A stretch of 64,000 bases of DNA from Streptomyces sp. NRRL S-646. Its GTDB lineage: Bacteria > Actinomycetota > Actinomycetes > Streptomycetales > Streptomycetaceae. Location of the stretch: the NCBI RefSeq assembly GCF_000720765.1, contig NZ_JODC01000001.1, forward strand, positions 434,001 through 498,000. Direction: 5' to 3'. Below, in pieces: positions 15,529 through 24,445 of this stretch; within the stretch, counting starts at the first letter, position 1; each line of letters starts with the position of its first letter. The translations under genes and the position numbers were made by a program. Below the pieces are notes generated by a model. That model was not told the DNA's origin and ran no database searches. It worked only from the letters and a program-made list of their open reading frames with translations.

Positions 15529-16971
15529 TCATTCGGCCGTCCGGCCGATCTGGACGTTCTCCAGGATCCCGGCCGCGTCCGGCACCAGGATGGCCAGCGA
15601 GTAGTAGGCCGTCACCAGGTAGCGGATGATCGCGGCCGTGTCGATGCCCATGAACCGCACGTTCAGGCCCGGCTGGAACTCGTCGGGGATGCCGGTCTGG
15701 TAGAGCCCGATCACCCCCTGGTCGGACTCTCCGGTGCGCAGCGCGATGATGCTGCTGGTGTGGTCGTTGCTGACCGGGATCTTGTTGCAGGGGAAGATCG
15801 GGACCCCGCGCCAGGCAGGAATCTCGTGTCCCTCGACGGTCGCCGTGCCCGGCACCAGGCCGCGCCGGTTGCACTGCCGGAAGAAGGCCGCGATCGCCTT
15901 CGGATGGGCGAGGAACACCTTGGTCCTGCGGCGCATGGCCAGCAGTTCGTCCATGTCGTCCGGGGTCGGCGGGCCGGTGAAGGTGCTGACGCGCTGGCCG
16001 TAGTCGACGTTGTGCAGCAGTCCGAACTCCCGGTTGTTGACCAGCTCCCACTCCTGGCGCTCGCGGATCTCCTCGACCGTCAGGCGCAGTTGCTGCTCGG
16101 TCTGGTCCATCGGGTGGTTGTAGAGGTCGGCGACCCGGGTATGGACCCGCAGCACGGTCTGGGTGAGCGACAACTCGTACTCGCGCGGGGCGAGGTCGTA
16201 GTTCACGAAGCCGCCGCTCAGCGTCGGCTCGCCGACATGGCCGGCGTGTACAGGGACGTCCGCCTCGCCCTTGCGGTTCATGGGCAGTTTCTGCCGGGCT
16301 GCGAACGCCTCCAGGTGTGCGGCGAGGGACGGCACCCGGCCGGTGAACTCCGTGACGACGTCCCAGGGCAGCACCAGCAGCACGCCGGCCGTCTCCGCCC
16401 GCACCGAGCTCAGCCAGATCGGGCTGGACTGCCCGATGGCCTCGTCGCCCATCTGGTCGCCGTCGGCGACGACCCCGGTTATCTCCTCCTCGCCGTACTT
16501 GCCCGCGGTGTACCGGGTGAACTTGCCGTGCACCACGAGATAGGCCTCCGTGACCGGCTGCCCGGCCTCGAACAGCACCTGTCCCGCCCGCACCTCCCGG
16601 ACCCGGAAACGGGTGGCGACCTCCTTGAGGACACCGATGTCGGGGTAGCCACGCAGCACGGGCAGTTCGGTCAGCGTCTCGGGGATGACCTTGATGTCGT
16701 CGGCGCCGTTCTGCTCGAACTGCACCCGTCCGCGCCCGATCCTCAGTTGCAGACGCCGGTTGACCCGGTAGGTGCCGCCCTTGATGTCCACCCACGGCAG
16801 CGTCCGCAGCAGCCAGCGCGAGCTGATGGCCTGCATCTGCGGTTCGGACTTGGTGGTCGTGGCGAGCTGGCGAGCCGCCTTGGTGCTGAGACTGGTCAGC
16901 CGGCCCTCGCTGTCGGGATCGATGGCGGGTTCGTCGGTGGCGGGTGAGGAGGTGCTTTCGGGGGCGGACAC
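15529..16971 (-). CDS. Family 2B encapsulin shell protein with cyclic-nucleotide-binding domain
   Basis: 480 residues from GTG 16971, with GGGAGGGA just upstream. It matches the EshA/family 2B type: an N-terminal arm and HK97-fold start (about 20-105: '[16 protein letters not shown]', '[14 protein letters not shown]'), a cNMP-binding insertion (about 110-225: '[19 protein letters not shown]', '[10 protein letters not shown]'), then the rest of the HK97 fold ending '[19 protein letters not shown]'. Such proteins self-assemble into nanocompartments; 2B shells are known to enclose 2-MIB synthase, the next gene. The stop overlaps the cyclase start region, so shell and cargo are made together. Cyclic nucleotide binding may gate pores; that is inference. 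Confidence 0.92.
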   Translation of the reverse strand: MSAPESTSSPATDEPAIDPDSEGRLTSLSTKAARQLATTTKSEPQMQAISSRWLLRTLPWVDIKGGTYRVNRRLQLRIGRGRVQFEQNGADDIKVIPETLTELPVLRGYPDIGVLKEVATRFRVREVRAGQVLFEAGQPVTEAYLVVHGKFTRYTAGKYGEEEITGVVADGDQMGDEAIGQSSPIWLSSVRAETAGVLLVLPWDVVTEFTGRVPSLAAHLEAFAARQKLPMNRKGEADVPVHAGHVGEPTLSGGFVNYDLAPREYELSLTQTVLRVHTRVADLYNHPMDQTEQQLRLTVEEIRERQEWELVNNREFGLLHNVDYGQRVSTFTGPPTPDDMDELLAMRRRTKVFLAHPKAIAAFFRQCNRRGLVPGTATVEGHEIPAWRGVPIFPCNKIPVSNDHTSSIIALRTGESDQGVIGLYQTGIPDEFQPGLNVRFMGIDTAAIIRYLVTAYYSLAILVPDAAGILENVQIGRTAE

Positions 16972-17223
16972 ATTCCCTCCCTGGGGACGTACACGGCGAT
17001 GTACAGGAGTGAGCGGAGTGGTCGCGGATGAAGGCGACGTCGAGGCGGACGGCAGCCGCGCGCCGCCTGTACAAGGCAAACAGTCCCGCAGATGCCCCGG
17101 TACGGCGCGAAGGGGGCGGTTTCACCTCCTGGTAACGGAAACCTCGCGGACGAGACAGTGCGCCTGCACCTTCGCGCTCCCACGCCGGTCGCCCGACCCC
17201 GTACCCCGCCGTCGCACGCCTCG
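16972..17223 (-). promoter_or_regulatory. Upstream region of the encapsulin/2-MIB operon
   Basis: 252 bases between the alcohol dehydrogenase stop and the shell gene start. It must hold the operon promoter. An inverted repeat GGTTTC (17118-17123) / GAAACC (17138-17143) frames a perfect AGGAGG on the minus strand, with no start codon at a useful distance. No confident -35/-10 pair could be picked. Confidence 0.4.
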
Positions 17224-18243
17224 CTACAGGTCGTTCACCAGCACTGCCGCCCCGTCGAAGCGTCCGGCCTTGAGGTCCCGCAGTGCCTCGTCGGCCCGCG
17301 TCAGGGGATAGGTGTGGGTGGTGGCGTGGACGCCGTGCCGGGCGGCCAGAGCCAGGAACTCGCGGGCGTCCTCGTGGGTGTTGGAGGTGACGCTGCGTAT
17401 CTGTTTCTCGTAGAACAGGTCGGTCTCGTAGTGCAGGGGCGGTGTGTCGCTGAGGTGGATGCCGGCGATCGAAAGGGTGCCGCCGCGGTCGAGGGCGCGC
17501 AGCGCGACCGGGACCAGATCGCCGACCGGGGCGAACAGGATCGCGCTGTCCAGGGGCTCGGGCGGCAAGGCGTACGCGTCCTGCGCGGAGGCGGCGCCCA
17601 GGCCGAGCGCGAGCTGCCGCGCCGCCGCCCCGCGGGTGAGCACGTGCACGGTGGCGCCCTCGGCCAGCGCCAGCTGCGCACACAGGTGGGCGCTGCCCCC
17701 GAACCCGTACAGACCCAGCCGCCCGCCCGGCGGCAGCGCCGCACGCCGCAGCGCCCGGTAGCCGATGATCCCGGCGCACAGCAGCGGCGCAAGCGCCACG
17801 TCGTCGACGGCATCCGGCAGGCGGTGGGCGAACGCGGCAGGCACGGTCGTGTACTCGGCGTAACCGCCGTCCGCGTCCCAGCCGGTGTACCGCGAGGACG
17901 GGCACAGGTTCTCGGCCCCGCGCGAGCAGTAGCCGCAGGTGCCGTCCGTGCGCCGCAGCCATGCCACCCCCACCCGGTCCCCGGTCGCGAAGCCTGCGAC
18001 CCCCGCCCCGGACCCGGCCACCACGCCCACGACCTCGTGCCCTGGCGTCACCCCCGCCCGGTGCACCGGCAGATCCCCCTCGCTGACATGCAGATCGGTG
18101 CGGCACACCCCGCAGGCGCGCACCTGCACGAGGAGCTCGTCGTCGCCGGGCACCGGTACCGGTTTCTCCACGAGCTGCAGACCGTTCTCCTCGACCGGTC
18201 CCGGTGTCACCACCGACCACGCCCGCATCGTCCCGTCCGCCAT
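17224..18243 (-). CDS. Zinc-dependent alcohol dehydrogenase (MDR family)
   Basis: 339 residues from ATG 18243; ATG 18228 (MRAW) is an equally usable start. Catalytic zinc ligands are in 'CGVCRTDLH' and 'TPGHEVVG'. The structural zinc loop reads '[13 protein letters not shown]', with three of the usual four Cys clear. The Rossmann motif is '[16 protein letters not shown]' (about 175-190). This pattern fits the YogA/AdhP-like group that oxidises alcohols with NAD(P). The whole catalytic fold is present and no signal peptide is seen. It points in the same direction as the encapsulin operon but is separated by 252 bases, so cotranscription is doubtful. Confidence 0.85.
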   Translation of the reverse strand: MADGTMRAWSVVTPGPVEENGLQLVEKPVPVPGDDELLVQVRACGVCRTDLHVSEGDLPVHRAGVTPGHEVVGVVAGSGAGVAGFATGDRVGVAWLRRTDGTCGYCSRGAENLCPSSRYTGWDADGGYAEYTTVPAAFAHRLPDAVDDVALAPLLCAGIIGYRALRRAALPPGGRLGLYGFGGSAHLCAQLALAEGATVHVLTRGAAARQLALGLGAASAQDAYALPPEPLDSAILFAPVGDLVPVALRALDRGGTLSIAGIHLSDTPPLHYETDLFYEKQIRSVTSNTHEDAREFLALAARHGVHATTHTYPLTRADEALRDLKAGRFDGAAVLVNDL

Positions 18244-18390
18244 TCCGCACCCCGTCCGCAGCGTCGAAAGTGTGCCGAGGCCCTTCCCGTCCAGTCTGAA
18301 ACGGACCCGGGCGTTCGGCGCGCGCTTCGCCCGACGCATGACTAGCGTGAGGAAACGGACCATCCGCCGATTCGGGAGAGGGCCGCAGCC

Positions 18391-19185
18391 ATGGCCGTAC
18401 AACCTGAGGGAACCCCCTGTTGGGCCGACGCGATGTTCGGCGACGTCGAGGGAGCGAAGAGCTTCTACGGTGACGTCCTCGGCTGGACTTTCGGCGAGGC
18501 GTCGTCGGAGTACGGCAACTACACCCAGGCCTACTCGGACGGCAAGGCGGTCGCCGCCGTCGTACCGCCGATGCCGGGCCAGGAGGCCCCGTCGCAGTGG
18601 TGCCTCTACTTCGCCTCACCGGACGCCGCCGCCACCGCCGCCAGGATCCGTGAGAACGGCGGAGAGGTGCTGATGGAGCCCATGCAGGTCGGCGAGTTCG
18701 GCACCATGTGCATCGCCCGCGAGCCCAGCGGCGCCGTCTTCGGCGTGTGGCAGGGTGGCACCCACGAGGGCTTCGAGGCGACCGCCGAGCCGGGCGCCTA
18801 CGGCTGGGCCGAGGTCTTCACCCGCGAACCCGAGAAGGCCGACGCGTTCTTCAGTGCCGTCTTCCCGTACACGGCCCAGCAGATCGTCGACGACAATGTC
18901 GACTTCCGCATGTTCAACCTCGGCGACACCACGGTCCTCGGCCGGATGAAGATGGGCGAGGAGTTCCCGCCCGAGGTGCCGTCCTACATCAATCTCTACT
19001 TCGTCGTCCCCGACTGCGACGACGCGGTCGCCAAGGCCACCAAGCTCGGCGGCGTCCTGCGCTTCGGGCCGATGGACAGCCCCTACGGCCGCTTCGCGGC
19101 GATCAGCGACCCGCAGGGCGCGAGCTTCTCGGTGATCGACATCACGAGGACCGAGGGAGAGCTGCCCAAGACGAAGGACGTCTAG
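18391..19185 (+). CDS. Two-domain VOC-family protein
   Basis: 264 residues from ATG 18391, preceded by GGAGAGGG. Two glyoxalase/VOC repeats are visible: residues 5-120 ('[23 protein letters not shown]' start, '[12 protein letters not shown]' end) and 135-255 ('[22 protein letters not shown]' start, '[13 protein letters not shown]' end). This tandem arrangement is common in actinomycete proteins annotated as hydroxylases or lyases of unknown substrate. It forms a pseudo-dimer in one chain. The gene is divergent from the alcohol dehydrogenase across 147 bases. Confidence 0.87.
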   Translation: MAVQPEGTPCWADAMFGDVEGAKSFYGDVLGWTFGEASSEYGNYTQAYSDGKAVAAVVPPMPGQEAPSQWCLYFASPDAAATAARIRENGGEVLMEPMQVGEFGTMCIAREPSGAVFGVWQGGTHEGFEATAEPGAYGWAEVFTREPEKADAFFSAVFPYTAQQIVDDNVDFRMFNLGDTTVLGRMKMGEEFPPEVPSYINLYFVVPDCDDAVAKATKLGGVLRFGPMDSPYGRFAAISDPQGASFSVIDITRTEGELPKTKDV

Positions 19186-19249
19186 GACCTGCGAGGCGTC
19201 TCCCGGACGATGGTCGAGGTCCCCGCCCGCCCGTGGCATGATCGAGGCC

Positions 19250-19936
19250 ATGCGTGAACGTGTGGTGGCCGCGTGCGACGGGGCTTCGAAGGGAAATCCG
19301 GGACCGGCGGGCTGGGCATGGGTCGTCTCCGACGACTCCGCGACCCCGGCCCGCTGGGAGGCGGGGCCGCTCGGCACGGCAACCAACAACGTCGCCGAAC
19401 TCACCGCTCTGGAACGCCTGTTGGCAGCGACCGACCCGGACGTCCCGCTCGAGGTCCGCATGGACTCCCAGTACGCCATGAAGGCCGTCACCACCTGGCT
19501 GCCCGGCTGGAAGCGCAACGGCTGGAAGACCTCCGGCGGCAAGCCGGTCGCCAACCAGGAGCTGGTCGTACGCATCGACGAACTGCTCGACGGCCGCTCC
19601 GTCGACTTCCGCTACGTGCCCGCCCACCAGGTCGACGGCGACCCGCTCAACGACTTCGCCGACCGCGCCGCAAGCCAGGCCGCCAAGGTCCAGGAGCCCG
19701 CAGGCAGCGACCTCGGTTCACCGGTGCCGCCGCCCTCCCCGGACACCCCGGCCTCGGGCGCCCCGCGCCGCAAGCAGGCCGCGTCCCGGCAGCGTGCGGG
19801 CTCGTCGTCCCGCACCATCAAGGCGAAGTTCCCGGGCCGCTGCCTGTGCGGCCGTTCCTACGGGGCCGGCGAGCCCATCGCCAAGAACGGACAGGGCTGG
19901 GGGCACCCGGAGTGCCGTACGGCGGAGGTCGGTTAG
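19250..19936 (+). CDS. RNase H-family protein with C-terminal Cys/His extension
   Basis: 228 residues from ATG 19250 (ATG 19238 adds four residues; neither has a strong ribosome site). Residues 1-150 form a ribonuclease HI fold with D10 in ACDGASKGNPGP, Glu in 'NNVAELTALE', Asp in 'VRMDSQYA' and Asp in 'LNDFADRAA'. It would cleave RNA in RNA-DNA hybrids. A Pro/Ala/Ser linker (150-185) then leads to a small C-terminal module with 'RCLCGRSYGAGEPI' and 'GWGHPEC', a C-x-C ... H-x2-C arrangement suggestive of a zinc ribbon. That extension is not part of classical RNase HI. Confidence 0.85.
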   Translation: MRERVVAACDGASKGNPGPAGWAWVVSDDSATPARWEAGPLGTATNNVAELTALERLLAATDPDVPLEVRMDSQYAMKAVTTWLPGWKRNGWKTSGGKPVANQELVVRIDELLDGRSVDFRYVPAHQVDGDPLNDFADRAASQAAKVQEPAGSDLGSPVPPPSPDTPASGAPRRKQAASRQRAGSSSRTIKAKFPGRCLCGRSYGAGEPIAKNGQGWGHPECRTAEVG

Positions 19937-19977
19937 GGCCGCGGCCGTACGGCACACCGTTCAGGACCGGGTGCAGG

Positions 19978-20430
19978 TCAGGTGACCACGCCGCGCCACT
20001 CCCCGGTCTCCTGGCCGCGCGCCTCGATGAACTTCTTGAAGCGCTCCAGGTCGCCCTTGGTCTGCCGCTTCACAAAGCCGAGCTTGTCGCCGACCTGTTC
20101 GGTGACGCTGTCGGGATGGAAGTCCATCTGCAGCATGACCTTGGTGTGGTTGTCGTCGAGGCGGTGGAAGGTCACCGCCCCGGCCTGCCGGGCCTGACCC
20201 GCGACGGTCGTCCAGGCGACCCGCTCGTCCGGGATCTGCTCGGTGATCTCCGCATCGAACTCCCGGTGCACGCCGTTGACGCTGGTCACCCAGTGCGTGA
20301 GCGTGTCGGTGCGCTGTTCGATGCGGTCCACGCCGTTCATGAACTCGGGGAACGTCTCGAACTGAGTCCACTGGTTGTAGGCGGTGTGCACCGGGACGCC
20401 GACCTCGATGGATTCCTCGACCTGCGACAC
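19978..20430 (-). CDS. SRPBCC/polyketide-cyclase-like ligand-binding protein
   Basis: 150 residues from GTG 20430, with GGAGGGG upstream. The START-like fold is recognised from 'ESIEVGVPVHTAYNQWTQFETFPEFMNGV', 'DAEITEQIPDERVAWTTVAG' and a long C-terminal helix. Proteins of this type bind a hydrophobic ligand; the streptomycete members with this N-terminal pattern are often stress-associated. Here the upstream region carries a full sigma-B-type promoter, in agreement with a role in osmotic or general stress. It is convergent with the RNase H gene. Confidence 0.85.
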   Translation of the reverse strand: MSQVEESIEVGVPVHTAYNQWTQFETFPEFMNGVDRIEQRTDTLTHWVTSVNGVHREFDAEITEQIPDERVAWTTVAGQARQAGAVTFHRLDDNHTKVMLQMDFHPDSVTEQVGDKLGFVKRQTKGDLERFKKFIEARGQETGEWRGVVT

Positions 20431-20475
20431 GGGTGAACCCCTCCTTCGCTCTCACATCGGTTGCGTCCGGCGCGG

Positions 20476-20499
20476 GTACCCCTGACCTGCGGAGCAAAC
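20476..20499 (-). promoter_or_regulatory. Consensus sigma-B-type promoter of the SRPBCC gene
   Basis: On the minus strand GTTT (20496-20499), exactly 14 bases, then GGGTAC (20476-20481). This equals the strict Streptomyces SigB consensus GTTT-N14-16-GGGTAC/T. The -10 is 45 bases upstream of the GTG start, leaving room for a leader with the ribosome site. Confidence 0.7.
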
Positions 20500-20515
20500 C
20501 GCCTCGTCCCGGCCG

Positions 20516-21340
20516 TCAGTCGGTGTCGAAGGTGTAGTGGGCGGTGTGGTCCAGGAGATCGGCGGGCCGTACGTCGTTCCACGGCTTCATCGTCTCGTCG
20601 AGGTCGACCACGTCCGGTGTGCCGGCGGTCGGCAGATAGCCGGAGCCGGGGTGGCGCCGCTGCCACTGGGCCCACAGCTTGTCGATGTAGGCGTGGTGGA
20701 GCCAGAACACGGGGTCGTTGGGGGAGACGCCGGTGGCCATCTGTCCGCCGACCCACACATGGACCCGGTTGTGCAGGTTCACGCCGCGCCAGCCCTCCAG
20801 ATGGTTGCGGAAGCCGTCCGAGGCGCTGTTCCACGGTGGCATGTCATATATCACTGTGGAAAGCACCGACTCGACCTCGGCCCGCGTCGGCAACTCCCGT
20901 ACGTTCGCGCCCAGTTGGCGCCGCAGGAACGTACGCCCGTCCACCCGCACGTTGATCGGCCAGTTGCCCGCGGACGCGGCGAACGGGCCGTCCATCACCT
21001 GGCCGTCACGGCTGCGCCCGGTGCCGCCGAGGAAGTCCGGGGCCCACAGCGAGGAACGGGGTGAGCGGTCGGTGCTCCAGTCCCAGTAGGGCAGCGCGAC
21101 CGATGCGTCCACCGACTGCAGGGCGCTCTCGAACTCCAGCAGGAATCTTCGGTGCCAGGGCAGGAAGGACGGTGAACGGTGGCCGGTGCGTTCGCCGTTG
21201 TCGGTGTCGCCGAGGATGAAGGCGTTGTGGGTGGTGACGAAGGCGTCGTAGCGGCCGCTGCGCTTGAGTTCGACGACGGCGGCGACGAAGCGCCGCTTCT
21301 CGTCGGCGGTCAGGCTCGCCTGGTTCTTGCGGACGGTCAT
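20516..21340 (-). CDS. melC2: Tyrosinase MelC2
   Basis: 274 residues from ATG 21340, matching the family length. The type 3 dicopper site is complete: His38, His54 and His63 (CuA; 'PSFLPWHRRFLLEFE') and His190, His194 and His216 (CuB; 'NLHNRVHVWVGG', 'FWLHHAYIDKLWAQWQ'). It hydroxylates monophenols and oxidises o-diphenols to quinones, the first steps to melanin. It has no signal peptide of its own and is exported with its chaperone MelC1, encoded 34 bases upstream in the same operon. Confidence 0.96.
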   Translation of the reverse strand: MTVRKNQASLTADEKRRFVAAVVELKRSGRYDAFVTTHNAFILGDTDNGERTGHRSPSFLPWHRRFLLEFESALQSVDASVALPYWDWSTDRSPRSSLWAPDFLGGTGRSRDGQVMDGPFAASAGNWPINVRVDGRTFLRRQLGANVRELPTRAEVESVLSTVIYDMPPWNSASDGFRNHLEGWRGVNLHNRVHVWVGGQMATGVSPNDPVFWLHHAYIDKLWAQWQRRHPGSGYLPTAGTPDVVDLDETMKPWNDVRPADLLDHTAHYTFDTD

Positions 21341-21374
21341 GGTGCGGTTGCTCCCAAGGTGCTTTCGCGAAAGG

Positions 21375-21746
21375 TCAGTTGGCGGGGAAAGGGACGAGCC
21401 GGGCGCCCTGCAGCTCGTCGACGGCGGCGCGTGCGGCCGCGTGCGGCGTGGGCACCGGGGCGTAGTGGCTGACGACGCTGATCCAGGTGCCGTCGGCGTT
21501 CTGCATGACGTGCAGCTCGACCCCGTCGACGAGGACGGCATAACCGGAGCCGTGGTGGTGGCCGCCCCCGGAGGCCATCCGGCCCTGTATCCGGCGGCCC
21601 TTGTAGACCTCGTCGAACGGCTCGGGGGAGCCGGGATGCTGATGGTCGGCGGCGGTCGCGGCAGGGGCGGCGGCGGTGTGGGCGGCGGCGGCCGCGGTGA
21701 GGGCGGCCGCCGCGGTGAGCGCGCGGCGTCGGGTCAAGGTCGGCAC
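21375..21746 (-). CDS. melC1: Tyrosinase cofactor/copper chaperone MelC1
   Basis: 123 residues from GTG 21746, with GGAGATC upstream. A twin-arginine signal ([19 protein letters not shown]) occupies the first 32 residues. The mature part carries the His-rich '[16 protein letters not shown]' and the tyrosine-bearing C-terminal half ('[24 protein letters not shown]') of the caddie protein. By family knowledge it delivers copper to MelC2 and carries it through the Tat pathway. First gene of the melC operon. Confidence 0.95.
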   Translation of the reverse strand: MPTLTRRRALTAAAALTAAAAAHTAAAPAATAADHQHPGSPEPFDEVYKGRRIQGRMASGGGHHHGSGYAVLVDGVELHVMQNADGTWISVVSHYAPVPTPHAAARAAVDELQGARLVPFPAN

Positions 21747-22079
21747 GGGTGATCTCCAGGGTTCGTTCGGTTGACGACCCGGAATGCCTATCGGCCCCGC
21801 CGAGACCAGGAGAAATCCGTCGGGAGCGGTTGGCTGCGATCAGGACAATTGCCGACATGTTGTACAAGGCTGAACGAAGGTGATCTTGCCGTGCCGGGTG
21901 CCCCGCGACACCCGGAAGGGGAAATTCCTTCTCGCCGCCCCTGCGTTCCGGGTGGTCCTTGGCGGGTGACTGCGCCTTCCGTGGCCTGCCTCACCTCGGG
22001 AAACTGACGTGATCCCGCTGCTCGACGTCCGCACCCGCATCAAGGGCACATCCGGCGTCGCGGCAGCCCGCCCTCTTTA
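21747..22079. other. Intergenic region between melC1 and the MFS gene
   Basis: 333 bases with no convincing gene in any frame, although open frames of about 70-80 codons occur by GC bias. It should contain the melC promoter on the minus strand. A TTGTACAA palindrome (around 21860-21867) and a nearby CAATTG stand out from the GC-rich background but no clear -35/-10 pair was found. Confidence 0.5.
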
Positions 22080-22120
22080 GTGAATGGCAATTCACCGGCT
22101 AAGGTGAATGAGTATTCACC
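22080..22120. promoter_or_regulatory. Tandem TetR-type operators upstream of the MFS gene
   Basis: Site 1 is GTGAAT-GGCA-ATTCAC (22080-22095). Site 2 is GGTGAAT-GAGT-ATTCACC (22103-22120). Both are perfect inverted repeats with the same core GTGAAT-N4-ATTCAC, their centres 24 bp apart. TAAGGT (22100-22105) between them is a plausible -10, so occupancy would block the promoter. The matching regulator is the TetR gene at 23639. Confidence 0.8.
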
Positions 22121-22152
22121 CGTACTTTCGCCGCACCGTCGCTGGAGTGCCG

Positions 22153-23634
22153 ATGGACCAGCCAGGCCCGATATCCCGCACCTCCGGAACAGGAGCCCTG
22201 CGTGACCGGCTCACGATTCCGGTGCTGGCGTTCGGCGGCATTCTCATGGCCGTCATGCAGACCGTCGTCGTACCGCTCCTGCCCGATCTGCCGCGGCTGA
22301 CGGGCGCCTCTGCCGGCACGGTCTCCTGGATGGTCACGGCGACGCTGCTGTCCGGCGCCGTGCTCACCCCGGTGCTCGGCCGGGCCGGCGACATGTACGG
22401 CAAACGCAGGGTGCTGACGTCGGCCCTCGTCCTGATGACCGTCGGCTCGGTGATGTGCGCCCTGTCGTCCGACATCGCCGTCCTCATCGCGGCCCGCGCC
22501 CTGCAGGGCGCCGCCGCCTCCGTGGTGCCGTTGTCGATCAGCATCCTGCGCGACGAGCTGCCGCCCGAGCGCCGGGGCTCCGCGGTGGCGCTGATGAGCT
22601 CCACTGTCGGCATCGGCGCCGCCCTGGGCCTGCCGCTGGCCGCGCTGGTCGTGCAGTACGCCGACTGGCACACCATGTTCTGGCTGACCAGTGCCCTCGG
22701 CGCGCTCGGCGTGACGGCGGTGTGGTGGGCGGTGAAGGAGTCGCCCGTGCGGCAGCCCGGTCGCTTCGACGTGCCGGGCGCGCTGGGTCTGGCCGCAGGG
22801 CTGGTGTGCCTGCTGCTGGGCGTCTCGCAGGGCGGGCAGTGGGGGTGGGGGAGCACGCGTGTCCTCGGCCTCTTCCTCGGCGCCGTCGTCGTACTGGCAC
22901 TGTGGTGGTGGCAGCAGCTGCGCACCGAACTCCCGCTGGTCGACCTGCGGCTGGTGTCCAGGCCGCGCGTGGGCCTGTCGCACGTGGCGGCCCTGCTCAC
23001 CGGATTCGCCTTCTACGCCAACTCCCTGGTGACCGCCCAGCTCGTGCAGGCGCCCAAGGCCACCGGGTACGGGCTCGGGCTGTCGATCGTGCAGACAGGC
23101 CTGTGTCTGCTGCCCGGCGGCGTCACCATGCTGCTCTTCTCACCCGTCTCGGCCCGCATCTCCGCGGCCCGCGGCCCGCGCATCACCCTCGCCCTCGGGG
23201 CCGCGGTCATCGCCTGCGGTTACGCGGTGCGCATCGCCGACAGCCGCGACCTCTGGATGATCATCCTGGGGGCGACGGTGGTGTCCACCGGCACGACACT
23301 CGCCTACTCGGCCCTGCCCACGCTGATCCTGCGCGCCGTCCCCGCCGAGCAGACCGCCTCCGCCAACGGCGTCAACGTCCTGATGCGCACCATCGGCCAG
23401 GCCGTCTCCAGCGCCGCCGTCGCCGCCGTGCTGGTCCACCACACCAGCCTGGTCGGCGGGGCCCCCGTGCCCACCCTGCACGGCTATCTGCTCGCCTTCG
23501 GCCTCGCCGGCGCGGTCGCCCTGGCGGCCAGTGCCGCGGCCCTGACCATCCCCGGCGACGCGGCGACGGGCAGGACACCCCGAACCCGCGGGCGGACCCG
23601 GGATCCCCGCGACGAGGCGCTGGAGGGAGCATGA
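22153..23634 (+). CDS. MFS multidrug efflux transporter (DHA2-like)
   Basis: 493 residues from ATG 22153, GGAG five bases upstream; the ATG at 22108 lies inside operator site 2 and is unlikely. About 14 hydrophobic helices run through the chain. Motif A is 'GRAGDMYGKRRVLTSALV' (about 77-94) and an antiporter motif C-like segment is 'GTAVALMSSTVGIGAALGLPLAA'-type glycine spacing near 155-178. It should expel drugs or a metabolite in exchange for protons. It is followed after four bases by its probable TetR repressor and preceded by paired operators, a self-regulated efflux unit. Confidence 0.88.
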   Translation: MDQPGPISRTSGTGALRDRLTIPVLAFGGILMAVMQTVVVPLLPDLPRLTGASAGTVSWMVTATLLSGAVLTPVLGRAGDMYGKRRVLTSALVLMTVGSVMCALSSDIAVLIAARALQGAAASVVPLSISILRDELPPERRGSAVALMSSTVGIGAALGLPLAALVVQYADWHTMFWLTSALGALGVTAVWWAVKESPVRQPGRFDVPGALGLAAGLVCLLLGVSQGGQWGWGSTRVLGLFLGAVVVLALWWWQQLRTELPLVDLRLVSRPRVGLSHVAALLTGFAFYANSLVTAQLVQAPKATGYGLGLSIVQTGLCLLPGGVTMLLFSPVSARISAARGPRITLALGAAVIACGYAVRIADSRDLWMIILGATVVSTGTTLAYSALPTLILRAVPAEQTASANGVNVLMRTIGQAVSSAAVAAVLVHHTSLVGGAPVPTLHGYLLAFGLAGAVALAASAAALTIPGDAATGRTPRTRGRTRDPRDEALEGA

Positions 23635-23638
23635 GTCC

Positions 23639-24235
23639 GTGAGCACTCCCCCCACCACGTCCGCGCCCGCCCGCCGGGACGCCGAGGCGACCAAGGCGGC
23701 CATCCTCAAGGCTGCCCGCCACCTCCTGGCCCGCCACGCCCACGCCGACATCACACTCAAGGCCGTCGCCGAACGAGCGGGTGTCAGCCCCCCGTTGATC
23801 CTGAAGTACTTCGGCAACAAGGACACCCTCTTCGCCCGCGTCATGTCCTTCGAGACCGACGCCGACGCCCTGCTCGACGCACCGCTGGACGAGCTCGGCC
23901 GGCACATGGTCCGACATGTGCTGGTCAGCCAGTCGCAGCAGGGCGCCGACCCGCTCCTGCGGATCGTGTTCGCGCCCCTGCACGGCGCACAGGGCGACAT
24001 CCTGCGCGCCAACTTCCGCACCCAGGTCACCGAACGCCTCACCGAACGCCTCGACGGCCCCGAAGCGGGCCTGCGCGCCGAGCTGGCCGTCGCGAACCTG
24101 CTGGGCCTCGGGGTGATGTACGGCATCGCACGCGGCGCCCATGTGCGGGGCGCCGCACTGGAGGAGACGGTGGCCCGCTACGCGCCCGCGGTGCAGACAC
24201 ACCTCACACCGGGCGAAGGAATGCCGCGGCCGTAG
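23639..24235 (+). CDS. TetR-family repressor of the adjacent MFS pump
   Basis: 198 residues from GTG 23639, with GGAGGGAGC upstream. The N-terminal helix-turn-helix is typical: 'TKAAILKAARHLLARH', 'ITLKAVAERAGVSPPLILKYFGNKDTLF' (about 17-62). The C-terminal half ('HVLVSQSQQGADPLLRIV', 'LAVANLLGLGVMYGIARG') follows the TetR_C ligand-binding type seen with drug exporters. It lies four bases after the MFS gene and should be cotranscribed with it. The GTGAAT-N4-ATTCAC pair is the probable binding site. The inducer is unknown. Confidence 0.88.
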   Translation: MSTPPTTSAPARRDAEATKAAILKAARHLLARHAHADITLKAVAERAGVSPPLILKYFGNKDTLFARVMSFETDADALLDAPLDELGRHMVRHVLVSQSQQGADPLLRIVFAPLHGAQGDILRANFRTQVTERLTERLDGPEAGLRAELAVANLLGLGVMYGIARGAHVRGAALEETVARYAPAVQTHLTPGEGMPRP

Positions 24236-24445
24236 CCACGAACGGGCGGCGGCCACGGCAGCGGTCTCCTGGTTCCTCTGCCGGGCACCGCCGGAGTGGT
24301 GAGATCGATCCGCCTCGTCCCGACGGCCATACAGGAAAGGCGCGACGGCGTCACAGCTCCGATGCGGGGCCTTGCCGGTGGCGAGGGCTCGCAGGGCCTG
24401 CTTTGGCACCCGAGCTCGCCCAGACCCTTGCGGCAACGGCAGCGC

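Noticed and set aside
17118..17143. Possible small gene on the minus strand after a perfect AGGAGG
   Set aside because: No start codon at 4-10 bases; the frame that follows is Arg/Ser/Pro-rich and runs into the shell gene in the wrong frame.
14465..18619. 1384-codon open frame covering the cyclase, shell and dehydrogenase genes on the minus strand
   Set aside because: Only the last 350 codons are a real protein. The rest is a GC-driven open frame across the shell and dehydrogenase genes, which have clear homologies in other frames.
22108..22152. Start of the MFS gene at ATG 22108
   Set aside because: This ATG lies inside the second operator and lacks a ribosome site; ATG 22153 has GGAG at the right distance.
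24236..24445. Possible small gene between the TetR and sterol-oxidase genes
   Set aside because: Open frames exist but have no ribosome site, no homology I recognise and a shadow-like composition.
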